Shown piece by piece: positions 35,444-48,200 of a stretch of 64,000 nucleotides of DNA. Location: the NCBI GenBank assembly GCA_950295325.1, contig OX485803.1, positions 6,884,001 to 6,948,000 of the forward strand, given 5' to 3'. The number at the start of each line of letters is the position of its first letter. Positions within the stretch are counted from its first letter, which is position 1. Under the pieces are notes generated by a model, which saw only the letters and a list, made by a program, of their open reading frames with translations, was not told where the DNA came from and ran no database searches. The position numbers and the translations under genes were made by a program. The stretch comes from Polytrichum commune (taxonomy: Eukaryota; Streptophyta; Polytrichopsida; Polytrichales; Polytrichaceae).

Positions 35444-37038
35444 AACTGGTTAGCAAAAGTCTTTGGACATGACGCCTTGTTCTACAAAATGAATTAGTAA
35501 TCCTACGGAGTTATCATAAAATTACAAGAAATTTTGCATAAGATCATATAGTTGCAACAAACATGTAGCACAACATTCATACCCAAGAATGTCAATCAAA
35601 AAATTAACCAAAAATGAGACACATGATATGGGGTGTACGATTCTTTATGCAAAAAGTGAAGTTGTCCTTTATTTACTATGGAAATAGAATCAATTTAACC
35701 TTCAGAATCAATTTGATAGCTAGCAAGCACAACCACAAAGCCCTTATAAGCATGTATGGCCACCTTTTGCTTTATAAACATCAACTGCTCTTTCAAGCAT
35801 AGACATAATCAACTTCCTCACAATAGTAATCTCAATGCCATACCAAATTTCCTGTAGTTTTTTCCCACAAATCCTTTTTGTTAGTGGGTTTCTTCTCAAA
35901 CATTCTCATACGACGATCTACTTCATTCCAAAGGTGTTCTATAGGATTTAGGTCAGGTGATTGAGCCGGATGCCAGATAAGTTGAAATTTTTGTGCTAGC
36001 AACCAATCTGTAACATACTTAGAAGTATGTTTGGGGTCATTGTCATGTTGGAAAATGACATTCTCCTCTCCTAAATCATGCATGTGTATAGTGTTCATAA
36101 GCTCCATCTCCAAAACTTCACGATAAACATTGCCAACTCCCTCCCAACTCATGCATCCCCAAACCATAATACTACCCCCCCCCCTGGCCGAATTTGACAG
36201 TAGGTTGCACATGTCGGTCCAAAATACGCTCTCCACTCCAACAATATTGCCGTCCATCTGAGCCAAAAAAATTGAATTTTGACTCATCCAACAAAACCAC
36301 AATAACTCCAGTCCAACTAAGTCGCATGTCTGCCCATGAATATCAAAGTGCCTTGTGCTTTCTGGTCAATAATGGCTTCTTTGTCTTCACACATGCTTTC
36401 AATCCTTGTCTCCGAAGACTCTTTCTAGCCTTATCATCACTCAAATCCAGTCCTTGAGATCACATTTCTTTACCCACTGCTGCAGCTATATCATTAGATG
36501 GATCAAGTAACATCCTTACAACCTCACGATCAACACGTTCATCAAGAATTCAAGGTCTTCCATCCGAATGTGCATCTCTCAAATCACCTCTCATAGTGAA
36601 CCTTCTCACTCTATCATGGTAGGTGCTTCGAGAAATCCCTAACACTATTGAAATTTTAGAGTACGAATTCCCTCTTATGCATTTGAAGAACCAACTTTTG
36701 CTCATCAAGAGACCTTCAGGGAGCCATAGCTAATAAGCTGTAATATCTCTCAAGCTCTTTAAATTTCTAAATGCAGGAAGTCTCAATTTGTGGAGGTTCT
36801 TTGTTAAGATTTTTTGGATGCACAAGTTTTGTGCATATTGAATTGGACACCCCTGGATGACACATTTCCGATTGCTTCACTTGCAGGTGGCTCAATTTTA
36901 ACACCCATACACTCTCTTGACTTCCATCTATCTTTAATATCTTATTTAGCTTAAAAAATCAACTCTATACCAAAGTCAACAATTGTCAATGCTAATTCCA
37001 GATTGCCATTACTATCCGAAGACTTTTGCTAACCACTC
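35444..37038 (-). mobile_element. Tc1-type transposon, copy 2
   Basis: Inverted ends share TGGTTAGCAAAAGTCTT (left from 35444, complement AAGACTTTTGCTAACCA on the right). TA flanks both sides (35442-35443, 37039-37040). The 1595-bp length fits a full Tc1-type element. The transposase inside runs on the minus strand and is broken. Confidence 0.82.
35744..36727 (-). pseudogene. Tc1-type DD34E transposase pseudogene
   Basis: Read from 36727 downward, the protein begins MAP then stop then RSLDEQKLVLQMHKRE, with HTH-region remnants after. The first catalytic Asp lies in DESKFNFFGSDGRQYCW (about 36290-36240). A run of G at about 36176-36185 shifts the frame, and SIMVWGCMSWEGVG follows. FQHDNDPKHTS and QSPDLNPIEHLWNEVDRRM hold the second Asp and the Glu with exactly 34 residues between them. 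A further shift near 35850 leads to the C-terminus KAKGGHTC and a stop at 35744. At least two frameshifts and several stops make it inactive. Confidence 0.88.
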
Positions 37039-38650
37039 TACGTGGTGTTAACACTATAACACTTATCATGGGTAGCATAGACAATTTGCAACACTTACAT
37101 GAATAACACTTATGTGACTTTGGAATTTAAAACTATAACACTTATATAAATAAAGGAAGAATTTACATAAGATATGAACGTCATCATACATCAAAGTGTA
37201 ATGAAAGAACGGATCTATGATAAGCTGATGAGATTTTTGTGCACGCCAAGATCTTATTTCCTTTTGAAGTGTTCAAATGCTCTCAATGAGAAGCGTAACA
37301 TCGGTAGGTATTTGTTCCAAAAATTGTTTTAAGGTCAGCAACGCACTTTCAACATTCTTGAATCCTTCACTATCCACCATCACATCACCAATTCGCACAT
37401 TGTCCAACTTCTACAATGGATTGTCAACTACATCATCTCTTTCATCAACCATGGGTGTCAACTTCAATAATATATAAGAGCTGATCTCATGTACAGTCAT
37501 AGTAGATCCAGTTTCACTCCTGCAGATATGAATGTTAACATATACATATCTCACCACTATCTCACCTCTCACCACCACCCGTCCACTGTGTAACACAATC
37601 TTGTAGGCTTACATCGATGTTCGTAGAAGTTTTATAATCTGTTACGTGATATGGGCAGCATTATCGCCAGATGATTGCCAATGTAAACGGCGACAAGGAA
37701 ATTATAATCAACATTTCTTTCTGCAAGTTCCATTTCTTTCTGAACGTTGTGTTTCATTATTGTTTCAAGAATCCTGAAATGATACTCTTTCTACTTTTGC
37801 GCTGCAAAAACCTCGCAAGCTACACCTGGTTACACACTTCTATGTTAATGCTTTCTCTGCCTGTACAGGTCGATTGCATTATGTGATCCTGTCACCAGAA
37901 CCCAATAACCTTATAAACGGCACTTCGCAGAGCGCATTGATTCCAAAGTGGCTGGCTACAGGGATTGGCTCGCAGGAGATTGAGGGCAATAGTTAAGACC
38001 TGGACAAAAGGCGACAAAAGTGTTTATAAGCAGCCGAAGAGCACTTTTACAAGACAACACTTTGTTATTGACAAGAAAAAGCGCGAGACATCCGACATAA
38101 GAGCCACTTCTTATTGAAGCATATTGCTTGCTGGTCACAACAAACTTACATTCGAGAGACACGCCCGTGGGCTGCTATTGTTTGTTGGTAAGCCAATCCA
38201 GAGACAAAAGGGATATTCTATTACAAATAAGAGAACAATCTCTTACTACTGAGGCACGTCTAATAGTACGCCTGGCACCGTTTACAGACTCCTCTACAGC
38301 TTCAAAAATGTCCAGCATCATGGAGAATAACACAAGCCTGGCTTCGCTTACAACGCCGAGGAGTCGTATCCATTCAAAAAGTGTCGTAGAGCACTCCACC
38401 GCCACCAGCTCTTATCGCATGACATCCTCGCAACCATACACATAATCAAAACAGGATCCAAGGTGAAATCAAAGTGCCAGAGACGTTCACATACGAGGGC
38501 GACACCGATGCTAGACACAGATAGTAAGCCTCCTCTAACCAAAACTGAACAACCAAGAAGTTTCATAGGATGGGGGTAGAACCTTACCACAATGCCCTTC
38601 ATGTTAGGATCCTCGCTCCCCTCTCTCTCTCTATCTCTCTCTCCCTCTCC
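37039..38650. other. Anonymous, GC-balanced region upstream of hairpin locus 2
   Basis: Low repeat content and more balanced base composition than the surroundings, with frames of up to 105 codons but no recognisable domain. It could belong to a non-coding primary transcript or a gene I do not recognise. Confidence 0.3.
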
Positions 38651-38755
38651 CTCCTGTTAAGCATATGGTTGGCTGAGAGAGACAACAAGAGACGATGACA
38701 ACAGCCTCGACGTACTCTGGTTGCCTCTCCCAGCCCCCCATTTGTGTAGCAAGAG
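38651..38755 (+). ncRNA. miRNA-like hairpin, family N, locus 2
   Basis: The 5' arm CATATGGTTGGCTGAGAG, continuing AGACAACAAGAG, pairs with the 3' arm CTCTGGTTGCCTCTCCCAGC, continuing CCCCCATTTGTG: about 31 paired positions with six mismatches and a loop near 25 nt. The 5' arm matches locus 1 over almost 30 nt, whereas the 3' arm differs from locus 1 but keeps complementarity. A CT-rich tract immediately precedes it. Expression is unknown. Confidence 0.55.
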
Positions 38756-40050
38756 GGAGTAAACACGCCGAAGCCCGCGTGCAGCTAAACCTGGAAGCTC
38801 CAGGAGCTTGCCCTCAGCATCCTACAATCAACAATGCCGCCTGCAGTAGAATCAGCAATGCTCCACTACTGTAGAATCAACAATGCCCTACTGCGGACTA
38901 AACCATGCAGCGGGTGAGATGCAAGACGGATGAGAGAGAGAGCCTCGATACACCAAGGATAGGGTTATATACACCAAGGATCCCTTGGTTGGCCCTTGCC
39001 CTTCAGGGCGGGACAAAGGAGGGCTTGGACCCCTCCCGGAGGAGGGAGGAGGAGGCAGGGGAGTCTGGGCCACTTCACACACGAGGCTGAGAGCCCGGAC
39101 TTGGACGCTTTCACACTTGGACTATTTCCAAATATTGTTCTCCCTCTTTAGTATGACACGTTTAGGAAACGCACAAAAAAATCGTATAATCAAGGTGCCG
39201 CCTTCTCATTAATATGACAAATGGCATAGAGTTGTCGTATTATCGAGGGAATACGAAAACATAAGTAATATGTGCTTAAACGTATATACAATGAGGTTAA
39301 GCAATATAGATGGTATGACTTATAACTTATAACTCCAAACAAATACAAATGTTCTCAAAAACTCTTGAAATAGGAGTCCAAAGATCTTTGGTGTTGCCTA
39401 CGCAAGTTAGAAATTGTCATCTTATCTAAATTCCCTACTAACTTTTGAAAACTAATCATTTCACTAACACCAAATATAAAGAGTTCTCTAATGAGAAACT
39501 AAACAACAATGATGCATGACGTTTAGCATCAATATATTGGTGATACTATATCACCCATGTATAAGGCAACATACTAGGCAGGAGGCCACTCTAACCCTAA
39601 CCATGTCCATTCTACGCAAGTAACTTAATTATCATTAAGTTCTCAATGATAAGTGAAGTTTCCAAGTAGTTCCCAAATGAATATGGATGTATTTTAGATG
39701 TACATAACATAGATGAAAGGAATTTTAGCATTAACAACCTCTTTGATATGACAAAACAGAGATTCTAAATGTCGAATTATCGAGTGTCGTATTCGGATAA
39801 AAGAGAGCGTCTTGAACTAAAAAGTTTGGTTGCGCAAAAATGTGGAATAATATTGAGGGTGTTGTATAATCAAGTGTTGTATAATCATGTTAGATTATAC
39901 CACCTCTGGGAGGTAGGTCTAACACAAAATTGGGAGACCATGGCAGTCCAAAATCTCACAATCACTGGTTTATTTTTATTTTATAATGTGTGAGGACCCG
40001 CATGAATAGAAAATCATTGAAATACCATTTGGTTGAGAGCCTAGTCACAT
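38756..40050. other. Anonymous sequence with fragments of families J and K
   Basis: GGGCCACTTCACACACGAGG (about 39067) is a family J end. CCACCTCTGGGAGGTAGG to GGGAGACCATGG (about 39897-39943) is a decayed relative of the 30.36-kb hairpin. No gene seen. Confidence 0.4.
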
Positions 40051-40188
40051 ATGGCTTCACACTACACTTGAGGATCCATGACCACACTACATGATTTTGG
40101 AGGTGTCTTGGGTCGGCCTTTGTACACTTTCTTTTGGGCTCTCACAATTTCAAGGTCACGGTATTTGCCTCATGTGTGAAGTGATCCT
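40051..40188. mobile_element. Small MITE-like element, family J, third copy
   Basis: Begins TGGCTTCACACTACACTTGA and ends CCTCATGTGTGAAGTGAT, an inverted pair related to the 30.0-kb copy. Confidence 0.45.
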
Positions 40189-41179
40189 AAATGCAACCTA
40201 CAACTAGTAAGGAGGATAGGAGGGGTTTATGAGGGGATTTAACGATCATTTCACAAACGAATTAGACCGTCAACTTAATTAGCTTTTAGGATAGGCAAAC
40301 CACATACCACTCAAATATAGCCTATAGGTGTCCCAATATAGAATAAGGATTCTCTACATTAGATGTAAGCAATTGCAACCCTAGACTTACACAACTACCC
40401 CTTGCAATTTCAATAATGCAAGGAATTCAACTATACAAGGATATTAAATACTATTAAATAATTGGATCACATTCATGCTACAAGGTCAAGCAAATCTGAT
40501 ATATTCATCATGTAAGGTTATCCCAAATATGGATATGTCATTATGTTCAATTCGAAGCGTATATTGTCTATTGAGGAAGTTGGATTTGTGAACAATTTAG
40601 ATGATGTGGGAGAAGACGATGTAGTTTCTCCTCCACAAAGCCCTAAATTTAAACCCTCTACCTCCAACCATGGATGATATTGGTGTATGAGATGATAGTT
40701 TTGGTATAGTAAAAGTGCAAGAACAGAAGTCGTGGATCTTCCTCAAATTCAAGTTCGATTGGCAAAGCTAAATGATCTATATGTTGAGTTGGGCGGAGAT
40801 TTCTTCACAACATACAAGATGAAGACTATAGGTTTAGAACATATAGAATACGCAATCATGAGGTTGAATGCCCTAAAAAACAAACTCCAATTTGTCTTAA
40901 ACCCTCAATTAATCACATCCTGGACGTATCTCTTTACCTTGTGCTGGTAGTAATATCGCTTCAGTTCAAGTGGGTTAATCAACTAATGAAGAAATTTGTT
41001 GGTTGTGCGCATATGAGCGTCCCCTCTAGGTTGGGCATCGCCAAAGGGTATAAATCAGAAGATACCTTCTTTGGCAACCTTGGCCAAGTCCCTGGGTCCT
41101 ACCGAAAGGGGGGCCATGCAAGGACACTGAGGGGATCCATACCATCGGATGTACATCTACTGCCAAGATCGATTGCCAT

Positions 41180-42543
41180 TTTTTTGAGTTGGGACAACTC
41201 ATAGCATCCTTCTTTATGTACCACTTTTGTAAACCTTTATGCAATTATTTTCCTAGCCATTTTTGGCCCATTACATAAAGGAGTCTACCACACCCTTCAT
41301 CCCCTAATTTCACTATGCACCCCCTATCCTCGCTAGTTCTACCCCTTACCAACCTACCAACTTGTCCCCCCTTGGTATTCTCACTTAACCTCCTGTCTAG
41401 CCCCTGTCTATACCTTGCTGCTGGTCGAGCCAGTAACTCTGAAGGGCCAACCCCCTGATCCCAATCGGAACCAGCCGTCACCGAGGCCTAGGCTAACCTC
41501 CCACCTCGCTTCAGCTGATCGAGTGCCTCTGGGCTCAGAGTCCACATACTCCCCGAACTTAAGCACATATATCAGCCATCAGCAACCTTCCACACTGTAG
41601 GCAGTTGACAGACCCCTAGAATCAGAACCCTTACAGATTCGGCCCAACCTTCTCCCTTCACCGAATGCACAACCAGCCTGGTTGGGCTCAAATTTCAGTT
41701 GCACCCACCTCAATTCTTGGGTGGCACACTCCGATTGCATGAGGTTGGTCCAATGCGGTACAGAGATTTAGATGTCACAAAATTCAATGGTCCTCCACCC
41801 TTTTTCGGCACTCTGCCATCCTTCCCTTCCGTTCAGCCTTTGAGTAGCCAATGCTCTCTTGAATTCCTCCCTGCTGTCGAGCAACCCTCAGCAGCTTACT
41901 AGCTTCGTCCTCCGTCTAAGCCTCTCACTCCTCGGACCTCCAGGGTCCCCCTCTCACAACATCCACAAAAACTAACACCTGCTTGATGGATGCCTCAGAA
42001 ACCCAAAACCTACATTGGCAACTGCTGCCCTTTCTCCGCCCTTCCGCATTCCCTTGCAGCTGCAGCCTCAACTGCCGCATCAGTCCACACTTCAATTTTT
42101 GGAGCGCCATTCCCCTGTACTTTTACCTTGGAACCGAGACCAGCAAGGGCCTCTCCTCCTCCGGCCGCACACCCACACACACCGAACAGAGAGCTTCCAC
42201 CGAACAGAACAGGGGGTTCCTTCCGAGATCCGGGAAACCAGCGACACCTAATCCGTTTGTAACGGCCTCCCTCCTTAATAAACCTAAGCAAACTTCCACA
42301 ACTCAAAGTGGCCGCTTATTTGAAGCCCAAGCCATGCTCCAACCTTAACCATTATCGGTTATGCGTGACTTAACTCTCATGCCTAAATCCTAGTGACCCT
42401 AGTTGAGTTTCCCACTTCACATTAGTCTAATTATCAAAGCTTCACTCTTTTTATCTTTTTTCGCATTCAATGCAAATCCAAAACCTATAGTTTTTAATGG
42501 TTGTAAGGTTAGGAACACATGTGGGCACTGTATTTGGGCTCAC
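41180..42543 (-). mobile_element. GC-rich non-coding element (family L, copy 2), diverged
   Basis: On the minus strand it begins GTGAGCCCAAATACAGTGCC and tracks copy 1 at 15783 through CATTGAATGCGAAAAAAGAT (copy 1 CATTGAATACTAGAAAAGAT), AAAAAG and the GC-rich middle. The far end is uncertain, being recognised only by ATGCTATGAGTTGT against GTGCTATGGAATAAAGAG. The 60-120-codon frames in the GC-rich part look like composition effects. Confidence 0.5.
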
Positions 42544-43489
42544 ATTGCTCTTCCTCACAATATGCAATATACATTATTCTAACACATTTTGTATTCCCAA
42601 GAAACAACGCTTTCGCACTTGTTGAGTGCACTTCGTGTCTTATAGAGCACCATTGATTTTCTCTTGGATCATACATGTATGTTGTAGTAAGGCAATGATT
42701 TAATTATCTTATAATAAGAAGAGCAACATTGTTTGTGTTGCAGTAGAGCATGATAATATGAAATTTGTAAAGCTTCAACTTGTACAACCTTTTAGAAAAA
42801 ATTGCATTTAGTTTGTATTTTCGTGTATAAATATACATGTATTCTTTGGGGGCAACAAATTAACCTTGCCACCCTAACCTCAACCCAACCTCAACACCGG
42901 ATGACAATTTAGGTTGAAAAGAGGCCACACATCCATACCAACCTCAACCTTATTGAGGTTTTGAGGGCGGGTTGAGATTAAGGTGGGATTCATCTGACCT
43001 CAACCTACGTCATCATCCAATATAAAAATATTGAGTATATTGATCAAAGGGTGGTTAGAAGGTAAAAATGTGCTTTCCCCAACCTATATTGCCATCTAGT
43101 ATGGAGGTTGTGTTAAGGCATGAGTTGGAATTGGGGTGGTAACCTCAACCTCAATATATGTTGCGGTTGTCTTGAATAAACCCCTGTGACAATTTCAACC
43201 CTACGGTAGAGGTACCTAATGCCAACACAATAAGAATATGGACACCTATATTTGAGTGGTACGCTGACGAACAATATTGAATACACTTTGAACAAACTCA
43301 TCTTCAACAAACAAGCACGAAAAATTCACAAGTTTTTTTCCAAATTTGAAAATTGAATATGATATTGCACAAACTTGTGCACATGTATGCAAATTTTCAA
43401 ATTACATTGATAATAAGAAAGTATGTTGCAAAGCCAAACAAGAAACTATATACATATACTCATATTTGTTCAAGTTGCTTACAAAATCT
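42544..43489. other. Anonymous sequence with CAACCT-rich stretch
   Basis: Between about 42845 and 43200 AACCTCAACC-like strings occur on both strands, perhaps a decayed MITE. No gene seen. Confidence 0.35.
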
Positions 43490-44501
43490 TTAGTAATTGG
43501 TCCGGTTACCCCCATTCTTCAACACATTGTCAATTCTTCGTGGGATGCTCTCATAAAGCGTCATGCAATCTTATTCACTGAAATTGGGATACACTGAACA
43601 CACATGCTCCCACAATTCTTGGTAACCTCTTGGAGGTGTCATAAATTCATTCAAGCACCCTTTGAGAAATGTCCATAAGTGTTCAATGGGATCCAAATCC
43701 AAAAATTATTTAGGTCATTGAAGGAGTTGAAATGATTGTGATGCCAACCATTCTTGCATGATCTTGCTTGTGTGCTTGGGATCATTATCATGTTGAAAGA
43801 TCAACCTACTTGGATCCAATTTGTAATTCTGCATAGTGGACCACAAGAAAATTTCTAAAATAAATTTATACAAATGCCTATGCATCCTACCTTCAATTCC
43901 ATACCAAGCTTCCAGCCTAAAACCCCTCATGCATCCCCAAATTATCATTGATCCACCATCATGCCTCATGCTCTGATGGACATGTTGAGGTCCAACGCGT
44001 TCTCTAGCTCCAATCCAACACCATGACCTTTCATTTTGAGCTAAACCCATTTATCTTTGTCTCGTCAGTGAAAATCACGCGTTTCCAATTATCAATGGTC
44101 CGATTCTCATACCTTTGAGCAAACCTCAAGTGAGAACATGTTTACGACTTATAAATGACTTCCTTTGCTGCATTTGTGCAACCAATCCAACCTCTCTCAA
44201 TGCATGCCTCACGGTGATGTCAGACAACAATATACCTATTTCAGACAGAAGTTGTTTTGATGTCGCAAAATGAGTTCCAAGTCGACCTTCAGTAACAAAA
44301 ATGACACAACACCTCTTTTCTCGGTCTGGAAGAAGCTTTGGATGCCATCCTCTTTGTCTCTCCAAATCGCCCCCTACATCCTTCCTCATATGCGCTACAA
44401 AAGATTGGCACATGCCCACTAAAGCAACAACTTTGCGAGTAAGCACTGTTTCTAAGTTGTACCAAAGCTCGGTGCTTTTGTTCTTGAGACGACAGAGGCA
44501 T
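43490..44501 (-). pseudogene. Tc1-type transposase pseudogene, copy 3
   Basis: Read downward from 44501: start MPLSSQEQKHRALVQLRNSA, a shift into DLERQRGWHPKLLPDREKR and ITVRHALREVGLVAQM (second HTH), then WKRVIFTDETKINGFSS with the first Asp, SMIIWGCMRGF, FQHDNDPKHTSKIMQEWL with the second Asp, a broken NPIEHLW region, and the C-terminus LYESIPRRIDNVLKNGG with a stop at 43490. At least four frameshifts are visible. It is a different subfamily from the copies at 14.6 and 35.4 kb. I could not define terminal repeats. Confidence 0.85.
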
Positions 44502-44859
44502 ACGGCTATGAATGATTCTACAAATTGCACCTCACATACTATGGAACCAAGGCTACACAATGCAAAAGAAATCTCACAATGTTCTCAACTACACAATGCA
44601 CACAAAGTTGTCAATGTTGGAAGAGTGGCGGCAAACAAAAGCAAAACTTGTAACCCTAACCACTTCGACATTTCCTATTTTAGAAACCTGGAACCCTTTT
44701 CACTTTCTGGTTTCATATTTATGCAATTGATTACTTGGACTCTTGCTTTGATCACTTGATCACTTTGTTTTCTTATTTGAATCAACTGACAATGGGAGCC
44801 GAAGTTGAGTTTGTGTAGAACGTACTCAATTTTTTTCATAAATGTATGTGGTTAGGTGT

Positions 44860-45290
44860 GGATCTAAGAATGGATCCAAGAAGACATGTATTTAAAAGAG
44901 GTCAATGGAGTACATGCTCAAAATAGTCAACATAATGGGGCGGGGGACCTATATGACCACTTAATGAGCACAAGAATCTTCACTTTGATAATCATATGAA
45001 GTCCAAGGCACTGAGAAGACATTTATTTAAGAGAGTTTGGACTATGTGCCCAAAATATGCTAACCATTCTAGGCCCAATAGTGAACATGACTGGGGGGGG
45101 GGGAGGGGCTTTGACCACTTAATGAGCATGAGAATCTTCACTTTGATAACAAATGACATATTCGTATGAGCTCAAAAATTTACGAGGGAAACGGCTATGA
45201 GCATGATCGGGATTCGCTAATCATCTCGCACTAATCGCATGTTTCATAATCTATGAGAAGTTGGTGTAGAGAAAAAAAAATCCGATTGAT
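44860..45290. repeat. Dispersed repeat family O, copy 1, with internal tandem duplication
   Basis: Two tandem subunits (about 44878-45000 and 45010-45150) both carry GACCACTTAATGAGCA, GAATCTTCACTTTGATAA and a G-rich tract (the second 10 G in a row). The second subunit and its flank match 62345-62650. Confidence 0.6.
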
Positions 45291-48200
45291 ACACGTCTAC
45301 CTCGGTTTCAAGGTAGATGGGTCTTAAGTGGCCCGTTTTTTTAATCGGACCCTTAAAATTGATTCGTACGTGGTTTATGAAGGATCAAAGAGCAAACATC
45401 ATAAAGAAAAAAGTTTTAAAAAACTGAACTACATCTTCAAATATTAATAACTACTCTACACTATACAGTGAACTTAATTGGGAGAACATATATATCTAGT
45501 TGAGAAATCAACAAACATGCACTTCCAATAACCATAACTAGATCAACAGAATTTTGATCTTTAATCCGATTTTTTCATAAGGTTCATTGTAGATATTGCT
45601 AATGCAACACAAGTTTTGTTGTGTAACTCTAATCGGTAGAACCTGGAAAACATGAAAAACGAACCAAATAACACCCACGTACCTTACGTGAGAGCATGAG
45701 TGTGGCCCTCAATGAATCCCACCTCAAGCAATCCAGTCTGATTTGATAGCAGGTCTATTATATGAAACGTGAGGTGCCAACTAACGTGATTTCTGCCTGC
45801 AGGTGGTAATAATTCACATGCAAAACATGAAGGGACATTTCGACATGATGTAACTTATACGCCAACTTCCATTATTTATGGTTGAAGGTTCCTATTAGAG
45901 AGGACTAGTACATCTTGAGCAATTGTTGTTATTTATCTATATTGGCATTTGGCATGAAATTTCTATTTCATGTAGAGAAATCGTACAAATATTTGTCATA
46001 ATTGTTTGTAATTAAATAATATTTTTTGAATTTGTTATGAATTTTAAAATGTTTTGTTAGAGTGTGTTATAATAGATTTTAAAAAGTTTTATTTTAGACT
46101 TGAACAATTCCTATCATAGAATCAAACCTTGTCTATCTATTACCTCTTCCTTTATCTCTACACACTCATCATGTGTTTTGGAATCAACACCTAATGAGCT
46201 AATTACACATTAACTTAGTTCTCAATCTCCTCACCAAGTATCTGACACCCTAGCCAACCTAAACAACAACAAAAATGGGAATGAATTTTTGTGTCCTTGA
46301 AACCATGCTTACCCATAACATTGTTCAGCCTTGGTGGGGGGATATGTGGGGTGAGAATATGCCAAAAGTATTCAAGAATAAAATAAATGTGATGCTTTAA
46401 CCACCAAATTGAATACAATGTGAATATGGTTCATATCATGTAGTGAAAGCGACTAGCAAGTGGACATTACATTCAACAGGGTCTTGCCCTAGAACCCCCT
46501 ACATCCAATACAGTTGGATTTCTACCCACCATGAGGTCACCACTAGAGGTTTTCTACCTATGTGGCCTATGTTAAGCAACGTCATTAAATTCCCATGATA
46601 TGCCTATAACTTTGGGTGGTTGTGCTGTCATTTTGGTGATGCCACTACGGAGTTACTTCGATGTCCACATGCCAAAATCTCATTCCAGGAGCCTTCATTT
46701 CCATTCCCGTGATGTATAATTCATAGACATGTTGAATTTCATTAAATTTAAACATGCATTGAGTGGGAATTGTTTGGGTTTCCCTCACCACATGGCATGC
46801 ATTTCATTGGATGGGTACAAGTACCTTGCAATGTAACCACCCCCTCATCACACTACATGTTCCCCCTTTACTAGGGTTGCAACACGGTGGTACCCACTCC
46901 TCCTCCCGGCCATAAACCCGGCCTCACCTTCCAAAACTTATACATTGGATCTCAACCACACCCATTTTTTTTCCCCATGTCAAAGTGCATTCACATTCTC
47001 TCCATCAATTTCCATTGCGCCGTTTCCACTTTCATAGGTGTATTTTTGCATTTCTTATGTTCCACAAACTTGTTTTTAGTTGTGCATAGTAAGTGTTGTT
47101 TTCTTACGTGGTCACTCTCTCGTTCAAGTTTTGTTCAAATTGGAAATTGTGTTTTGTTCTTTATAGTCCTTAATTCTTTTCTCTAATTTGTAGGCTTATC
47201 ACAATAATTTAGATATTTTTAGTGACTCTATGGTTGCTTGTCATGCATACTTTAAAAAATAAACCCAAGCATGTTGAATGTTGTGAGAAGTTTTTTGGTT
47301 TTTTTTTAAAAAAAAAATCTCTTGTTTTGGTGAGCAATAAACCCATACCTCATTTTGGTCCACATGTTTCTTCATGGATGCCCTCTCTTCTGAAACTAGT
47401 ATTTTGCAAACATGTATGTGAGAAGATCTTCCTCCCCCTCTCCCCCCTTGGACTAGAACCTTGACTTTCACAATTACAACAATTGACCTCGGTTGTGCCC
47501 CCCCTGCTTGTGTGTGCTCTGTTGTGGTAAACCCCTGTCACATTCTGTATGTGGACATCATAATACTTTGTTATTAACTGTTTGAGGTTTTTTTGTTTGT
47601 GGATATGTGCCCCGTCTCCCAAGGTCAACTATAATATTCTAATTCATCCCCTCTCCACACACTTTTTCATTAAGTTTTATTGATTTCGGATGGTCACATC
47701 ATCTTGCATAGCAAACTTTCATTTCTGGTCATGCACTAGCACTGCCCCTGTGTGGGCAATCATTGCAATATTGTGGTCTTGGGTGTAGGTTTGGACTTCA
47801 TCTAAGTTTTGTTCATATCCTGGCTATAAAACCATCCTATTGAATGCCCTAGTTTAAACAAGTTGGGTTTGTTAGGGAACCTTCCATATAATAATGTGGG
47901 GAGATTTCATCTTTGGGAATCTTTTGTGTGTGGACTCAACCTTTGAGAATAGAAGCCTCATTTTTCATCCCACATTCCATTAGAACCATAGTGACTCGTT
48001 GTAATTTCAAAATGTAAGTAGTGCGCATTGCATGCAAAGCACACAATTTAATGTTGTCTATGTCGACCCATCCAAACCCAATGTGAAAAAAATTTGAATT
48101 TATTTATAGTTCCACAACATTTATTTTTATACAATTTGCATCATTTAATGACATCATAGACCCTTTATTGCTATTCTATGTAACTTTTTTTTCCGTCTAG

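Noticed and set aside
41983-42348. 121-codon and neighbouring GC-rich frames
   Set aside because: Several overlapping frames on both strands are open at once, which is typical of GC-rich non-coding DNA; they lie in a repeated element.
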